Source: an uncultured Schlesneria sp. (GTDB lineage: Bacteria; Planctomycetota; Planctomycetia; Planctomycetales; Planctomycetaceae). From it: DNA of 34,827 bases. Under the pieces are notes generated by a model. That model was not told the DNA's origin, searched no databases, and saw only the letters and a program-made list of their open reading frames with translations. Below, in pieces: positions 1 through 7,511 of the stretch (positions within the stretch are counted from its first letter, which is position 1; the number at the start of each line of letters is the position of its first letter). The position numbers and the translations under genes are program-made. The stretch spans positions 1 to 34,827 of the forward strand of contig CAIMFH010000160.1 of the NCBI GenBank assembly GCA_903840265.1. Reading direction: 5' to 3'.

Positions 1-440
1 ATCGCGTTTTTGTCGCCAATTCGCCTGGCCTCGTCCCTCGCCATGACGAACATGTTCCGAATAGCCCAACCTTCGTTTCCAATCCGTCCGTTTGTGATCG
101 AGACGTTCAACCAGTCGATTCCGCCCCCGCCGTAGGGAAGTAGGTCAAACAGTCGATTATCGTTTTCTAAGCTTGTTTCGAGGGGGGAATTACTATTCGG
201 TAACTGCGTGTTACTCACACGCAGTGATGCCGCAAGCTCTCCAATCAACCGTTGCCGATGTTCGACCTGGACACGCTCCGAGCGCTCGCGGTCCAGGGTT
301 TCTACCTGGTCCAACCGAGTCACAAGGGCCTTACATTCATTCGAGTCGCGTGGGAAGCGCTTCAACAACATTTCCCCGTACAATAATGGGTTGTAGCCGT
401 CGTCTGTTGCGCCTCTATCTGTAGCGATCTGATCCACCAT
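1..440 (-). CDS. Hypothetical protein, C-terminus beyond the window
   Basis: An open frame of 146 codons runs from ATG at 440 to the left edge of the window with no stop, so the C-terminus is missing. I do not recognise the family. The in-frame TAA at 468-470 upstream leaves this ATG as the natural start, and a G-rich stretch directly before it could serve as a ribosome site. The protein is soluble, with no signal peptide or membrane segment. Residues about 35-70 are rich in Glu, Arg and Leu and could form a helix or short coiled coil (for example TRLDQVETLDRERSERVQ). A Gly-rich turn, YGGGGIDWLN, follows near residue 105. It is the last gene of a minus-strand cluster with the RMF-like and ssDNA-binding-like genes, but the hairpin at 479-506 may separate its transcription from theirs. 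Coding status rests on the long open frame and natural-looking composition. Confidence 0.6.
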   Translation of the reverse strand, partial: MVDQIATDRGATDDGYNPLLYGEMLLKRFPRDSNECKALVTRLDQVETLDRERSERVQVEHRQRLIGELAASLRVSNTQLPNSNSPLETSLENDNRLFDLLPYGGGGIDWLNVSITNGRIGNEGWAIRNMFVMARDEARRIGDKNA

Positions 441-470
441 GACCCGCCCCCGTCCGTGAAGGTTGTGTTA

Positions 471-506
471 ATAAGAACACCCCGCCGCCTGTTACAGCGA
501 CGGGGT
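471..506 (-). terminator. Likely rho-independent terminator after the RMF-like gene
   Basis: Bases 479-488 and 497-506 form a 10-pair stem with one C/A mismatch (ACCCCG outer arm) and an 8-base loop. Read on the minus strand, the stem is followed by the moderately T-rich GTTCTTATTA. It lies 12 bases beyond the stop of the RMF-like gene at 519. The weak T-tract lowers certainty. Confidence 0.5.
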
Positions 507-518
507 AAAGTCAGAACG

Positions 519-722
519 TTATGCGGCGTGTGGCACCTGTAACCGGGATACCGACTCCGACGCCTCTGACCAGCCCTCGATCCAGGCATCGTGCTCCTGG
601 TCTTCGAGACCGCCGTACGGGTTCTGAAGCAGACTGCGGCCCATCATCCGAGCCATGTAGCCCTTCCGCTTCGCCTTCCGAATGTGCTGAACCTTCCAGG
701 CCAGCAAAACCTTGCTTTCCAT
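519..722 (-). CDS. Ribosome modulation factor (RMF)-like protein
   Basis: This 67-residue basic protein matches the RMF family from about residue 17 to 55. It has the helix start KRKGYMA, then GRS, then NPY about seven residues later, and a closing W-x-x-GW-x-EA. E. coli Rmf shows the same order: QRGYQAG, GRS, CPY and GGWREA. Rmf binds 70S ribosomes and promotes inactive 100S dimers in stationary phase. Small RMF relatives are also found on plasmids and phages. ATG at 722 is preceded by GAGG nine bases upstream. The first 60 bases lie inside a second, differently framed open frame that starts at 777 with a good ribosome site (AGGA, eight bases before ATG). Either two short genes overlap here, or one longer gene has suffered a frameshift. 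The family call is from visible motifs; its role in this organism is inferred. Confidence 0.75.
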   Translation of the reverse strand: MESKVLLAWKVQHIRKAKRKGYMARMMGRSLLQNPYGGLEDQEHDAWIEGWSEASESVSRLQVPHAA

Positions 723-901
723 GTTCGTATGCCTCGATGAACGCGACGAATTGCCGTAGCTGTCGCTCGGTCATGGGATGAGTCCTGAACGCGGACAGAT
801 GCCAGGGAGAGGCGGGGAGATCGCTCACTCATGTCGCTTGGCGTATAGCCTCGCGTGGGGCCGTGCCCCTCTCCCCGCCCCTGCCCTGGGCTACAACTAC
901 G

Positions 902-1225
902 CTAAGCCGCCGCTCGAACGGGTGGCTTCAATGTCGCGGGCTTCGCATCGGTGTCGATGACTACCGAGCCAGCGGGATAAAGCGCGAGACCGTCCTCGTT
1001 CGCTTCAAACTTCCCGCCCTCTTTCCATGTGCCCTGGACGACTGCGTCAACTTCAGTACCCTTGGGGAACTTGCTGAGCAGACCGCCATACGTGGCAGCG
1101 TCCATGAACAGCGACTGAGCGCCGCCGAAGAAAGCAACTTCGACCAGGAAGCATGGTTTGCCCTTGGCCGAAACGAACTGACGAAATCCCTTTACCGTGG
1201 CGTCCTGCAAAACGATTTGTGACAT
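902..1225 (-). CDS. Small protein resembling filamentous-phage ssDNA-binding proteins (tentative)
   Basis: A 107-residue protein with alternating beta-type segments and Gly/Pro turns, as expected for a small OB fold. It has no membrane segment. Its layout recalls gpV of filamentous phages: an early GKP followed by a strand (AKGKPCFLVEV; gpV has RQGKPYSLNEQ), a central PKG-x-x-V turn and strand, and a late strand ending in LALYPAG (gpV ends RLRLVPA). The resemblance is weak, judged by eye, and could be coincidence. The C-terminus after about residue 90 looks disordered (DAKPATLKPPVRAAA). ATG at 1225 follows AAGGAACG with a seven-base spacer, so the start is well supported. It is the first gene of the minus-strand cluster at the left edge. 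That it is coding is likely; its function is a guess. Confidence 0.6.
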   Translation of the reverse strand: MSQIVLQDATVKGFRQFVSAKGKPCFLVEVAFFGGAQSLFMDAATYGGLLSKFPKGTEVDAVVQGTWKEGGKFEANEDGLALYPAGSVVIDTDAKPATLKPPVRAAA

Positions 1226-1747
1226 GTGACTTCGTTCCTTGAAGTAGTCAGGGACGAAGCTGTCAAGAGCAACGCGAACACCAAATCGGGGGACGTGCAG
1301 AAAATGCCGATTATCGGCTTTGCACAGATGGCAACGGTCGCTAGCATTGGACCCGTCATCGACATCGTTCCTTGATGTTGGTGATCAGCCGGGAGCTTCT
1401 AAACTCACGGTTGATTTCGCGGCTGCTTGTAACAGCTTCGGAATTTGCCCTGCGAGGTGCTTGTAACACCGAGCAGGGAACACCCATAACCATAACGAGG
1501 CCGAAAAAACAGGTAAATCCTTCTCTCCCGATTTTGGCGTTTATTCGGGGGGTGTAAGGGTCTACTGGTGTCCGTTATGTTGCTTTAGTTGATAAAAAAT
1601 GCCTTTACAGTCGAACATTCCTCTTGGGGCGAATTCCTGATCGGACGTTCCGAAGAATCCAAGATCTCGATTTGTCACACTTGATCGCGATCGGTGAAAT
1701 CGCCCCTCCGAACGAGATAGTGAACGCTTGGCTGCCACAGTCGACGG
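1226..1747. other. Intergenic region between divergent accessory cluster and next gene
   Basis: No convincing gene lies in these 522 bases. It is the upstream region of the minus-strand accessory cluster and lies beyond the 3' end of the gene at 1748-2365. The only strong structure is the pair of hairpins at 1414-1478. A TTGACA motif read on the minus strand (1261-1266) has no good -10 partner. ACACCC (1480-1485) and GGGTGT (1550-1555) could pair at a distance. Confidence 0.5.
1414..1478 (+). repeat. Two adjacent stem-loops sharing the loop CTTGTAA
   Basis: The 10-mer GCTTGTAACA occurs at 1425-1434 and 1459-1468, and each copy is the top of a hairpin. Hairpin 1 pairs 1421-1425 with 1433-1437 (arms GGCTG and CAGCT, including one G-U pair). 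After one mismatch it continues with 1414-1419 and 1439-1444. Hairpin 2 pairs CCCTGC (1448-1453) with GCAGGG (1473-1478) and GGTG (1456-1459) with CACC (1467-1470). Between them a GA/GA step could form tandem sheared pairs. Loops are identical, but the stems differ with compensating changes (GCTG/CAGC against GGTG/CACC). Only three bases separate the two hairpins. The function is unknown; an RNA element or a protein-binding site are both possible. Confidence 0.55.
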
Positions 1748-2365
1748 TCAAGGCTTTCGAATTTCTCCGCGCCGCTCGGTATCAAATTGCTCTCTCCGTT
1801 TCGCGACTTCTTTGCGGTCCAGTTTTTCGACGAAGTAGTAGCCAGTACCACCGCCCGGACCCTCCAAGTGGGACTTCAGGTTTTCGTCGTTCGTCTTGAC
1901 GGCGCGGACGATCCAGAGCGTGTCGCTCCGATACGGCTTTTTCGGATGAACCGACTTCGCGTCGACATCAGTGAGCACAACCGTCCTTCCGTACGGTGCG
2001 GTGCATTGCATCACTGGCACGCCATCGACGGCGGCTTTGAGTTTGCACTCGGGTAGCGTTCCGATTTGTCCGACGTAGGCCGCTCCCCCGAGCCCCGACT
2101 TCAATCCTCGGTCCGGCTTCGGATGGAATCGCTGCTGCTCCAGAGACTCCAAGTCGGCACGCAGTTTCTTCGCCTGCTTCTGCAGACTGCTTTTCATTCG
2201 CGAAGACGACTCGGCGTCGGCCAGCACCTCAGTGCTCTTGATCGAGGACTGTAATCGTTTTACTGCCTCTTCAAAGTCCACTTCTTGAAGTTCGAAGTAC
2301 TTGCGAATTTCCGGAGGAATCGGTTCGGGCTCAGCACACATCACCGCCATCAGCAATAGCCACAT
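1748..2365 (-). CDS. Exported hypothetical protein
   Basis: A 205-residue protein of no family I recognise. ATG at 2365 is chosen because AAGGA lies seven bases upstream and because it gives a short export signal (MWLLLMAVMCAEPEP). A GTG at 2425 would add 20 residues in front and bury the signal. The Cys in MCAEP could be a lipid-attachment site, but the lipobox is poor. Residues about 20-80 are charged and helical, with a coiled-coil look (QKQAKKLRADLESLEQQR). The C-terminal 110 residues look like beta strands, including an APYGRTVVLTDVDAKS stretch and a Gly-rich segment GPGGGTGYYFVEKL. It is divergent from the exported ArsC-like gene at 2567. Short exported proteins of unknown role are common in planctomycetes, and this one probably acts outside the cytoplasm. 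Confidence 0.65.
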   Translation of the reverse strand: MWLLLMAVMCAEPEPIPPEIRKYFELQEVDFEEAVKRLQSSIKSTEVLADAESSSRMKSSLQKQAKKLRADLESLEQQRFHPKPDRGLKSGLGGAAYVGQIGTLPECKLKAAVDGVPVMQCTAPYGRTVVLTDVDAKSVHPKKPYRSDTLWIVRAVKTNDENLKSHLEGPGGGTGYYFVEKLDRKEVAKRREQFDTERRGEIRKP

Positions 2366-2566
2366 ACCAGATCCTTCCAGTGTCACGGGATGCCAGCCAA
2401 CTTCCTTCGTGGCGGCCATTGTCACGTTTTAACCATAACGGGACTTTCGACAAGAGGGATACGGGCGGCTCGCTTCTCATTCATGGACCGGATACCCTCG
2501 ACGGAGAATTGGCTGAGGTCGGCGAGGCAGCGGTAAGGCATTGGGAACATTGAATTGAGATCCCGA

Positions 2567-3271
2567 ATGAAGACATTTTCAGTATGTGGCGGCCTGTGGA
2601 TGTGTCTGGGGGCGATCCTTTGTGCGGCTGAGCCTGCGAGCCTTCCTGGACCTCGCTTTCCCACCGTTCAAAAGTATCTCGAGGAACGGGCGGGTGAATT
2701 CGATCAGATTCCAGACGAGCGAAAGGTCGCTCTCCAGAAACTGGCGGACTATGTCAGGAATCGAGCCGAGGCTGGAAAGCCAACGCGGTTCACTTTTATC
2801 TGCACTCACAATTCGCGTCGCAGTCACTTGTCCCAGATCTGGGCCGCTGCGGCTGCTGACTTCTACAACGTTCCCGGTGTGGAGTCGTTTTCTGGCGGGA
2901 CCGAGGCGACTGCTTTCAATCCGCGAGCGATTGCCGCCATCGAACGAGCCGGGATGAAGGTCGAGAAGACTGAGGAGGGAAAGAACCCTCGATACGCGGT
3001 TCGGTATCGAGAGGCCCAGACGCCGTTGATCTGTTTCTCGAAGGTTTACAAGGATGCTCCCAATCCGAACGCTGACTTTTGCGCGGTGATGACCTGTTCG
3101 CAAGCCGACAAGAACTGTCCCGTTGTGGAAGGGTGTTCTCTGCGCGTGGCGATTCCATTTGAAGACCCGAAGGTCTCGGACGACACCGCGGCAGAGGGGG
3201 CGACGTACGACGCGCGTTGCCAACAGATTTGCCGCGAGATGCTGTATGTGTTCTCGCAAGCAAAAGAGTGA
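2567..3271 (+). CDS. Exported arsenate reductase / low-molecular-weight phosphatase-like protein
   Basis: The 234-residue protein begins with a signal peptide (hydrophobic residues 5-19, likely cut near CAA-EP). A roughly 50-residue helical spacer follows, then a low-molecular-weight tyrosine phosphatase fold. The phosphate loop is C79-x5-R85 followed by Ser (ICTHNSRRSHLSQ). A second pair, C177 and C184 in MTCSQADKNCP, matches the resolving cysteines of thioredoxin-coupled ArsC (CSDADNNCP in the Bacillus enzyme). D200 in FEDP fits the general-acid position. All three redox cysteines are therefore present. ArsC enzymes are normally cytoplasmic, so the export signal is odd; the substrate may be arsenate, a phosphotyrosine or something else. 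ATG at 2567 is preferred over TTG at 2555, which would add only four residues. No other ars genes lie nearby. Confidence 0.75.
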   Translation: MKTFSVCGGLWMCLGAILCAAEPASLPGPRFPTVQKYLEERAGEFDQIPDERKVALQKLADYVRNRAEAGKPTRFTFICTHNSRRSHLSQIWAAAAADFYNVPGVESFSGGTEATAFNPRAIAAIERAGMKVEKTEEGKNPRYAVRYREAQTPLICFSKVYKDAPNPNADFCAVMTCSQADKNCPVVEGCSLRVAIPFEDPKVSDDTAAEGATYDARCQQICREMLYVFSQAKE

Positions 3272-3366
3272 CGCAGGACTCGGTGAATGCGCAATGAACA
3301 TCGAAGGCGTTGCAGATGGCAGCCAAAGTGCTCGGCGCGAGTCGACACTGCTGACAGGAAGCGGCT

Positions 3367-4491
3367 CTACGTTGCGGACGAAATTGCCAGATCAGCGGAC
3401 CATTCATTTTCTTGCTGACCGAGGATGAGTTGGCGGACAAGGACTGCTGTCATTGGCGACAGTTGCAGACCTGCTCGGAAGTGACCAGCGGCGAGACTGA
3501 GGTTCGTTGTTCCGGGGACTCGTCCGATGCGCGGCAGGCCACCCGGCGCGTAAGGTCGCAGACCGGCCCAGCAGCGTTCGAACTGGGCTTCACCGAGAGC
3601 AGGGACCAAATCGCGACCGAAGTCGATCAGTCCCGCGATGGCGGCGGCGGTGGTTCGCTTTTCGAATCCGGCCTGTTCCTCAGTCGCGCCGATCAGCAAT
3701 CGGCCGTCGGGGCGAGGGACCAGATAGCGTGGTCCCACTTCGATCACGTGGCGGAAGAGAACCTTGGGTGTGTTCAGCAGGACCATCTGACCGCGAATCG
3801 GTTCGATCACCAGATCGCAGCCGACTCGCTGTAGCAGCGTTCGCGACCACGCCCCACTGGCCACGATAAATTCGGAGGCGTGATGCTCTTCGCTGAGTGT
3901 CTTCACCGCCGTGACCTTGTCGCCTCGACGTACGATATCGATCACTGGCGAACCGGGACGAAGATCGACTCCGGCGGACAGGCACGCTTGAATCAGTGCC
4001 TTTAGATGGCGCGGGTTGCGGACTTGCCCCAACTCGGGGAGGAAGTAGCCAGTGGAGATCTCAGGATTGAGCGCCGGCAAGCGTTGGCGCAGCTCAGTAC
4101 TGGTGAGTGACTCGACAGTGACCCCTTCGTCACGCCAAGTCGCGATTCGTTCATCGAGGGATTCCAACGAACCGGCGGGTTGGACTTCCACTCCGCCGCA
4201 ACGATGGAATCCATTGTCGATCCCCGTAATGGATCGAAGTTGCTCGCTCCATTCAGGCCACAAGACATGGCTACCGCTGCGGAACCTGGCTTCCGTGGTT
4301 TTTGCCTGACGAGGGTTCCCCGGCGGCAGCATCCCAGCACCCGCCCAACTCGCTTCTTGACCGAGCAGTCCCTGTTCCAGTAGACGCACAGAAACGCCAT
4401 TGCGGGCCAATTCCCAGGCAATCGACAGCCCGATCACACCTCCGCCGATGACAACAACATCACGGGTGGCAGCGGTGGACGAGTTCATCAT
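3367..4491 (-). CDS. thiO: Glycine oxidase ThiO (FAD-dependent)
   Basis: A 374-residue flavoprotein of the DAO/GlpO family. ThiO oxidises glycine to the imine used to build the thiazole ring of thiamine. The N-terminus has the FAD-binding Rossmann motif VVVIGGGVIGLSIAWELARN (residues 12-31) and the ribose-binding Glu at the end of the next strand (RLLEQ). The segment EASWAGAGMLPP is typical of ThiO and related amine oxidases. The C-terminal WAGLRPYAPGGLPRIG and LAAGHFRAGLQLSP stretches form the second half of the FAD site. Length is usual for ThiO. It starts 51 bases after the di-haem protein gene on the same strand and may be co-transcribed with it, though the functions do not obviously connect. 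Other thi genes are not in the window, so thiamine synthesis is inferred from the family. Confidence 0.85.
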   Translation of the reverse strand: MMNSSTAATRDVVVIGGGVIGLSIAWELARNGVSVRLLEQGLLGQEASWAGAGMLPPGNPRQAKTTEARFRSGSHVLWPEWSEQLRSITGIDNGFHRCGGVEVQPAGSLESLDERIATWRDEGVTVESLTSTELRQRLPALNPEISTGYFLPELGQVRNPRHLKALIQACLSAGVDLRPGSPVIDIVRRGDKVTAVKTLSEEHHASEFIVASGAWSRTLLQRVGCDLVIEPIRGQMVLLNTPKVLFRHVIEVGPRYLVPRPDGRLLIGATEEQAGFEKRTTAAAIAGLIDFGRDLVPALGEAQFERCWAGLRPYAPGGLPRIGRVPGTTNLSLAAGHFRAGLQLSPMTAVLVRQLILGQQENEWSADLAISSAT

Positions 4492-4542
4492 CGGCTATCA
4501 GCATCTCGGCGGGGATTCGGCGGACGGTCGCCGATCGTCTGA

Positions 4543-6423
4543 CTACTTCTTCTTTTTCGAGCTGCCTGCAGGGAGGGAGTTCGCATAGGCCAGGGCGAGC
4601 GTCTTGGCGTCGGCATTATAGACAGCCCGCAATGCGGCGTCTGCCTTCTCGCCACCTTGAAGTCGCTTCACGAACTGGCCAAAGTTATTGGGGCCACCTC
4701 GCTGCTTCAACATGAAATCAACCAGGGTGAAGCCGATCGGGCCCACTTCTCCGGGAGCGAAAGTACCGTTGCCGAAGATATCTTCTGGCTTATCGATTCT
4801 GGCTTCTCGCAGGATTTCGCCCGCTTGGCCCGGCAGCTTGACGATGTACGGGTTGCCCTTGCTTTGTTGATTTGCCAATGCCAGTCCGGCACCACGAATC
4901 ACCCAGTCCGGCAAGCCACCACCGCCACGCTTCAGGAACGCACCGGTCACATGTTCAATGACGTTAACGTGCATCCCCGGTGACGATTCGGTTGCGGCGT
5001 CGCCGATGTCCTGGATCGCGATCAGGGCTTCTTCCATATTACCGGAGACTTCCGAGTGTCCCATGATTTCGCGAGGCACTTCGCGTCGATGGACCGATTG
5101 ATTGAACTCTTCATATCCAAACCGATCTTTGAAAACGAAGACAGCGAGCTTACCCTTCCAGAGTTGTGACTCTTTCACATTGAATGCGGTCTTGAGCGAG
5201 GCGGCTTGATCGGTCGCCCACTTATCGATCGCTTCGATTCGTTCAGGTGAGACATCGCCATAGATCAGGAAGTCGGCCGATTCCTTGACGACGGGTTCGC
5301 TGTTCTGGAAGGTCTTCTTCCAGTTCTCGGCGGTCTCTTTCTTGCGTCGCTCATTCCATTGTTCGGGGCTCAACTTAGCGAGTGCCGCTGCTTCTCGTTC
5401 TTCCAAAGTCGGGAAGCCCTTCTTCGGATCGTCTCCGTCAAACTTGGCCCCTTCTTCGATCCAGGTCTTCAGGTTGTTGTACCACTTGCGAGTGATTCCG
5501 GTCTGATTACCGGCGGGCATCACTGGTGTGTCATCGCCATTCACCAGTCGCCACAGTCGGCTTGCGTCTGGGTTGCCGGCAATCACGACACGGCCACTGG
5601 TTCCCCCCTGCATCACTTTTTCAAACGAGGCAACCGAGAATCCACTGCGTTTCTGGCGATCGTTATGACAGCGGCCGCAGGTGTCCATCATTTCGGGCAT
5701 GATGTCTCGCATGAACGAGACCTTTTCGTTGCCGGTCGCCTTCGCGATTTCGACTCGGACTGGCGCAGCAGCGGGCTTCTTGTCGAGCGATGCGAGTTCG
5801 GAGTTCTTGTCAGCACCGTCGAACTTGGCCCCTTCATTGACCCAGGTCGTGATGATCTGGATTTCTTTGTCCTTCAGGGCTTCGCCACCTTTGGGCATGC
5901 GCTGTTGAGCATTCGGCGTTATCAGCTTTTGGATCAGATTGCTCGACTGGGCATTCCCGGGAATAGCGAGGGGCCCACGGCCACCCCCCTTCTCCATCGC
6001 TGCGTAGGTATCCAGCCGCAAGCCACCTTTGGCATCGCCGTCGGTATGGCAACCTACACACTTGTCGACAAAAATCGGAGCGACATCGCGAGCGAAGCTG
6101 ACGCTGCCCTTACCACTCGCCTTGGCCAGCAACGCCTTCGCCTTGTCCAGTTGCAGGCGGATCGGCTTGACTGCCGGATCGGTTTCGGGAACTTTGCCTT
6201 CCTTGATGAGCGCCTCCAGACGCTGTTCAAGTCCCTTCAGTTCCGGTTCGGCTTCGTCGTACTTCTTCTTGGAGACGAGCGACGAGGCTTTGGTGATATC
6301 GGAACCAATATCCTTGAGCTCTTTTTTCTGCTCGGGAGTGACAGCAGCAATCGCGACACTCACGACAAGAGCAGCCACCACCAGGGAGCAGCTCACGCGA
6401 ATGATCGGAACGATGGGTCGCAT
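4543..6423 (-). CDS. Exported di-haem c-type cytochrome with degenerate peptidase-like C-terminus
   Basis: A 626-residue secreted protein. ATG at 6423 gives a signal peptide (residues 8-27); a longer open frame reaching 6768 has no signal and implausible composition. After a helical segment there are two cytochrome c modules: CVGCH (122-126) with a possible Met ligand in RMP (176), and CGRCH (249-253) with one in VMP (302). Both carry the NEGAKFDG/EEGAKFDG ending seen in planctomycete-type cytochrome domains. From about 385 the protein resembles the gluzincin-like peptidases of planctomycetes, with strand-helix layout, then NVIEH (487-491) where HExxH is expected, and LPDWVIRGAGLALA where these enzymes have an LPxWxxEG-type segment. 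The first His and the Glu are missing, so it is probably inactive. The Lys-rich tail is unusual. A TATACT sequence (6491-6496, minus strand) could be its -10 box, without a good -35. Confidence 0.8.
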   Translation of the reverse strand: MRPIVPIIRVSCSLVVAALVVSVAIAAVTPEQKKELKDIGSDITKASSLVSKKKYDEAEPELKGLEQRLEALIKEGKVPETDPAVKPIRLQLDKAKALLAKASGKGSVSFARDVAPIFVDKCVGCHTDGDAKGGLRLDTYAAMEKGGGRGPLAIPGNAQSSNLIQKLITPNAQQRMPKGGEALKDKEIQIITTWVNEGAKFDGADKNSELASLDKKPAAAPVRVEIAKATGNEKVSFMRDIMPEMMDTCGRCHNDRQKRSGFSVASFEKVMQGGTSGRVVIAGNPDASRLWRLVNGDDTPVMPAGNQTGITRKWYNNLKTWIEEGAKFDGDDPKKGFPTLEEREAAALAKLSPEQWNERRKKETAENWKKTFQNSEPVVKESADFLIYGDVSPERIEAIDKWATDQAASLKTAFNVKESQLWKGKLAVFVFKDRFGYEEFNQSVHRREVPREIMGHSEVSGNMEEALIAIQDIGDAATESSPGMHVNVIEHVTGAFLKRGGGGLPDWVIRGAGLALANQQSKGNPYIVKLPGQAGEILREARIDKPEDIFGNGTFAPGEVGPIGFTLVDFMLKQRGGPNNFGQFVKRLQGGEKADAALRAVYNADAKTLALAYANSLPAGSSKKKK

Positions 6424-6649
6424 GGGTATGGTTCCAACAAAGTCGGCGAGGTACAACAGCGCGCCTTGACCGACGCACAGATGGTCAAAGAGTATACGCC
6501 ATAATCGGGATTCGCGACAGACTCGACGCAATTCACCGCCTTGCCTTCCGCGAACGTCAAGCGGATAGTGGTAAGACGCACGAACCGCCAACCTCAAACC
6601 CCGAAAACGTCCAGAATGTTCGTTTTTGGGCCCCTCCCCCGAAAACATC

Positions 6650-7486
6650 ATGTCCACCAGCCCCGCAAACATCGAACTGAAACGCGATCGCCTGCTGAGG
6701 ATCCTGTCAGGATATGGGCGAGTCGCCGTCGCGCTTTCGGCGGGGGTCGACAGCACAGTGGTCGCCAAAGCGGCTCAATTAGCTTGCGGAGACAAAGCCG
6801 TCGCCTTGACCGCGGTCAGTTCCAGTTTGGCGAGTGGCGAACAAGAACTGGCCATCGAAATGGCAGCTCGGATCGGGATTCGACATCAGTTGATCGAGAC
6901 GCAAGAGTTTTCGGACCCCAATTACCTGAGCAATCCGGTCAACCGCTGCTACTTCTGCAAGTCGGAATTGTACACGCGGCTGACGGAAGTAGCCCCGACC
7001 CTGGGCGTGGATGTCCTTGTCAATGGAGCCAATCTAGATGACCGAGGCGACTATCGACCCGGTATGCAAGCTGCCTCCGAGTTCCAGGTGCGGTCGCCAT
7101 TGATTGAAGCGGAGTTCACCAAGTCGGATGTGCGAGAATTGGCGAAACTGTGGGATCTGCCCATCTGGGACAAACCCGCCACGCCATGTCTGTCCAGCCG
7201 CATCGCTTATGGTGTGGAAGTAACACCCGAACGCGTCCGACGGATCGACGATGCCGAGCAATTCTTGCGACAGGAATTGAACCTGCGCGAACTACGAGTT
7301 CGCTGCGAAGCCAACGACTTGGCGCGGATCGAACTACCTATTGAAGCCGTTTCGACGCTGGCCTCCCCTGCCCTGCGTGACAAGGTGCGCGCCAAGTTCC
7401 ATGAACTCGGCTTCCGCTACGTGACATTGGATCTGGATGGTTTCCGGTCTGGAAGCATGAACTCGGTGCTGCCAGTGTTGCAGTGA
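6650..7486 (+). CDS. larE: ATP-dependent sacrificial sulfur transferase LarE-like
   Basis: A 278-residue PP-loop ATP pyrophosphatase of the LarE family. LarE adenylates a pyridinium dicarboxylate precursor and donates a cysteine sulfur to it, leading to the nickel-pincer cofactor of lactate racemase. The PP-loop is SAGVDS (30-35; usually SGGVDS). NRCYFCK (99-104) and the conserved PATPCLSSRIAYG follow. Its Cys180 corresponds to the sulfur-donating Cys176 of the Lactobacillus enzyme. ATG at 6650 is used; a TTG 24 bases earlier is less likely. No strong ribosome site is visible. It is divergent from the di-haem gene and convergent with the kinase, 25 bases apart. larA, larB and larC are absent here, so the client enzyme is unknown. 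Some LarE relatives serve other sulfur insertions. Confidence 0.85.
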   Translation: MSTSPANIELKRDRLLRILSGYGRVAVALSAGVDSTVVAKAAQLACGDKAVALTAVSSSLASGEQELAIEMAARIGIRHQLIETQEFSDPNYLSNPVNRCYFCKSELYTRLTEVAPTLGVDVLVNGANLDDRGDYRPGMQAASEFQVRSPLIEAEFTKSDVRELAKLWDLPIWDKPATPCLSSRIAYGVEVTPERVRRIDDAEQFLRQELNLRELRVRCEANDLARIELPIEAVSTLASPALRDKVRAKFHELGFRYVTLDLDGFRSGSMNSVLPVLQ

Positions 7487-7511
7487 CGCGAGCATCAGGT
7501 TCACAAGCCGC

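Noticed and set aside
1261-1266. TTGACA on the minus strand as a -35 box for the left-edge cluster
   Set aside because: The base 17 positions on is TTCAAG, which overlaps the ribosome site of the first gene, so the spacing does not work.
1372-1557. A TTG-started plus-strand frame of 61 residues
   Set aside because: It covers the twin hairpins, has no ribosome site and no recognisable features.
2422-2548. A short minus-strand frame (about 41 residues) ending beside the exported hypothetical gene
   Set aside because: Composition is protein-like, but there is no family match or clear ribosome site, and it overlaps only the upstream region. Kept as a possibility only.
2579-3301. A 240-codon minus-strand frame
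   Set aside because: It is antisense to the exported ArsC-like gene, whose catalytic motifs are intact on the plus strand.
5359-6504. A 381-codon open frame on the plus strand
   Set aside because: It is antisense to the di-haem protein gene, whose haem motifs and signal peptide show the real strand. The translated product has no family pattern.
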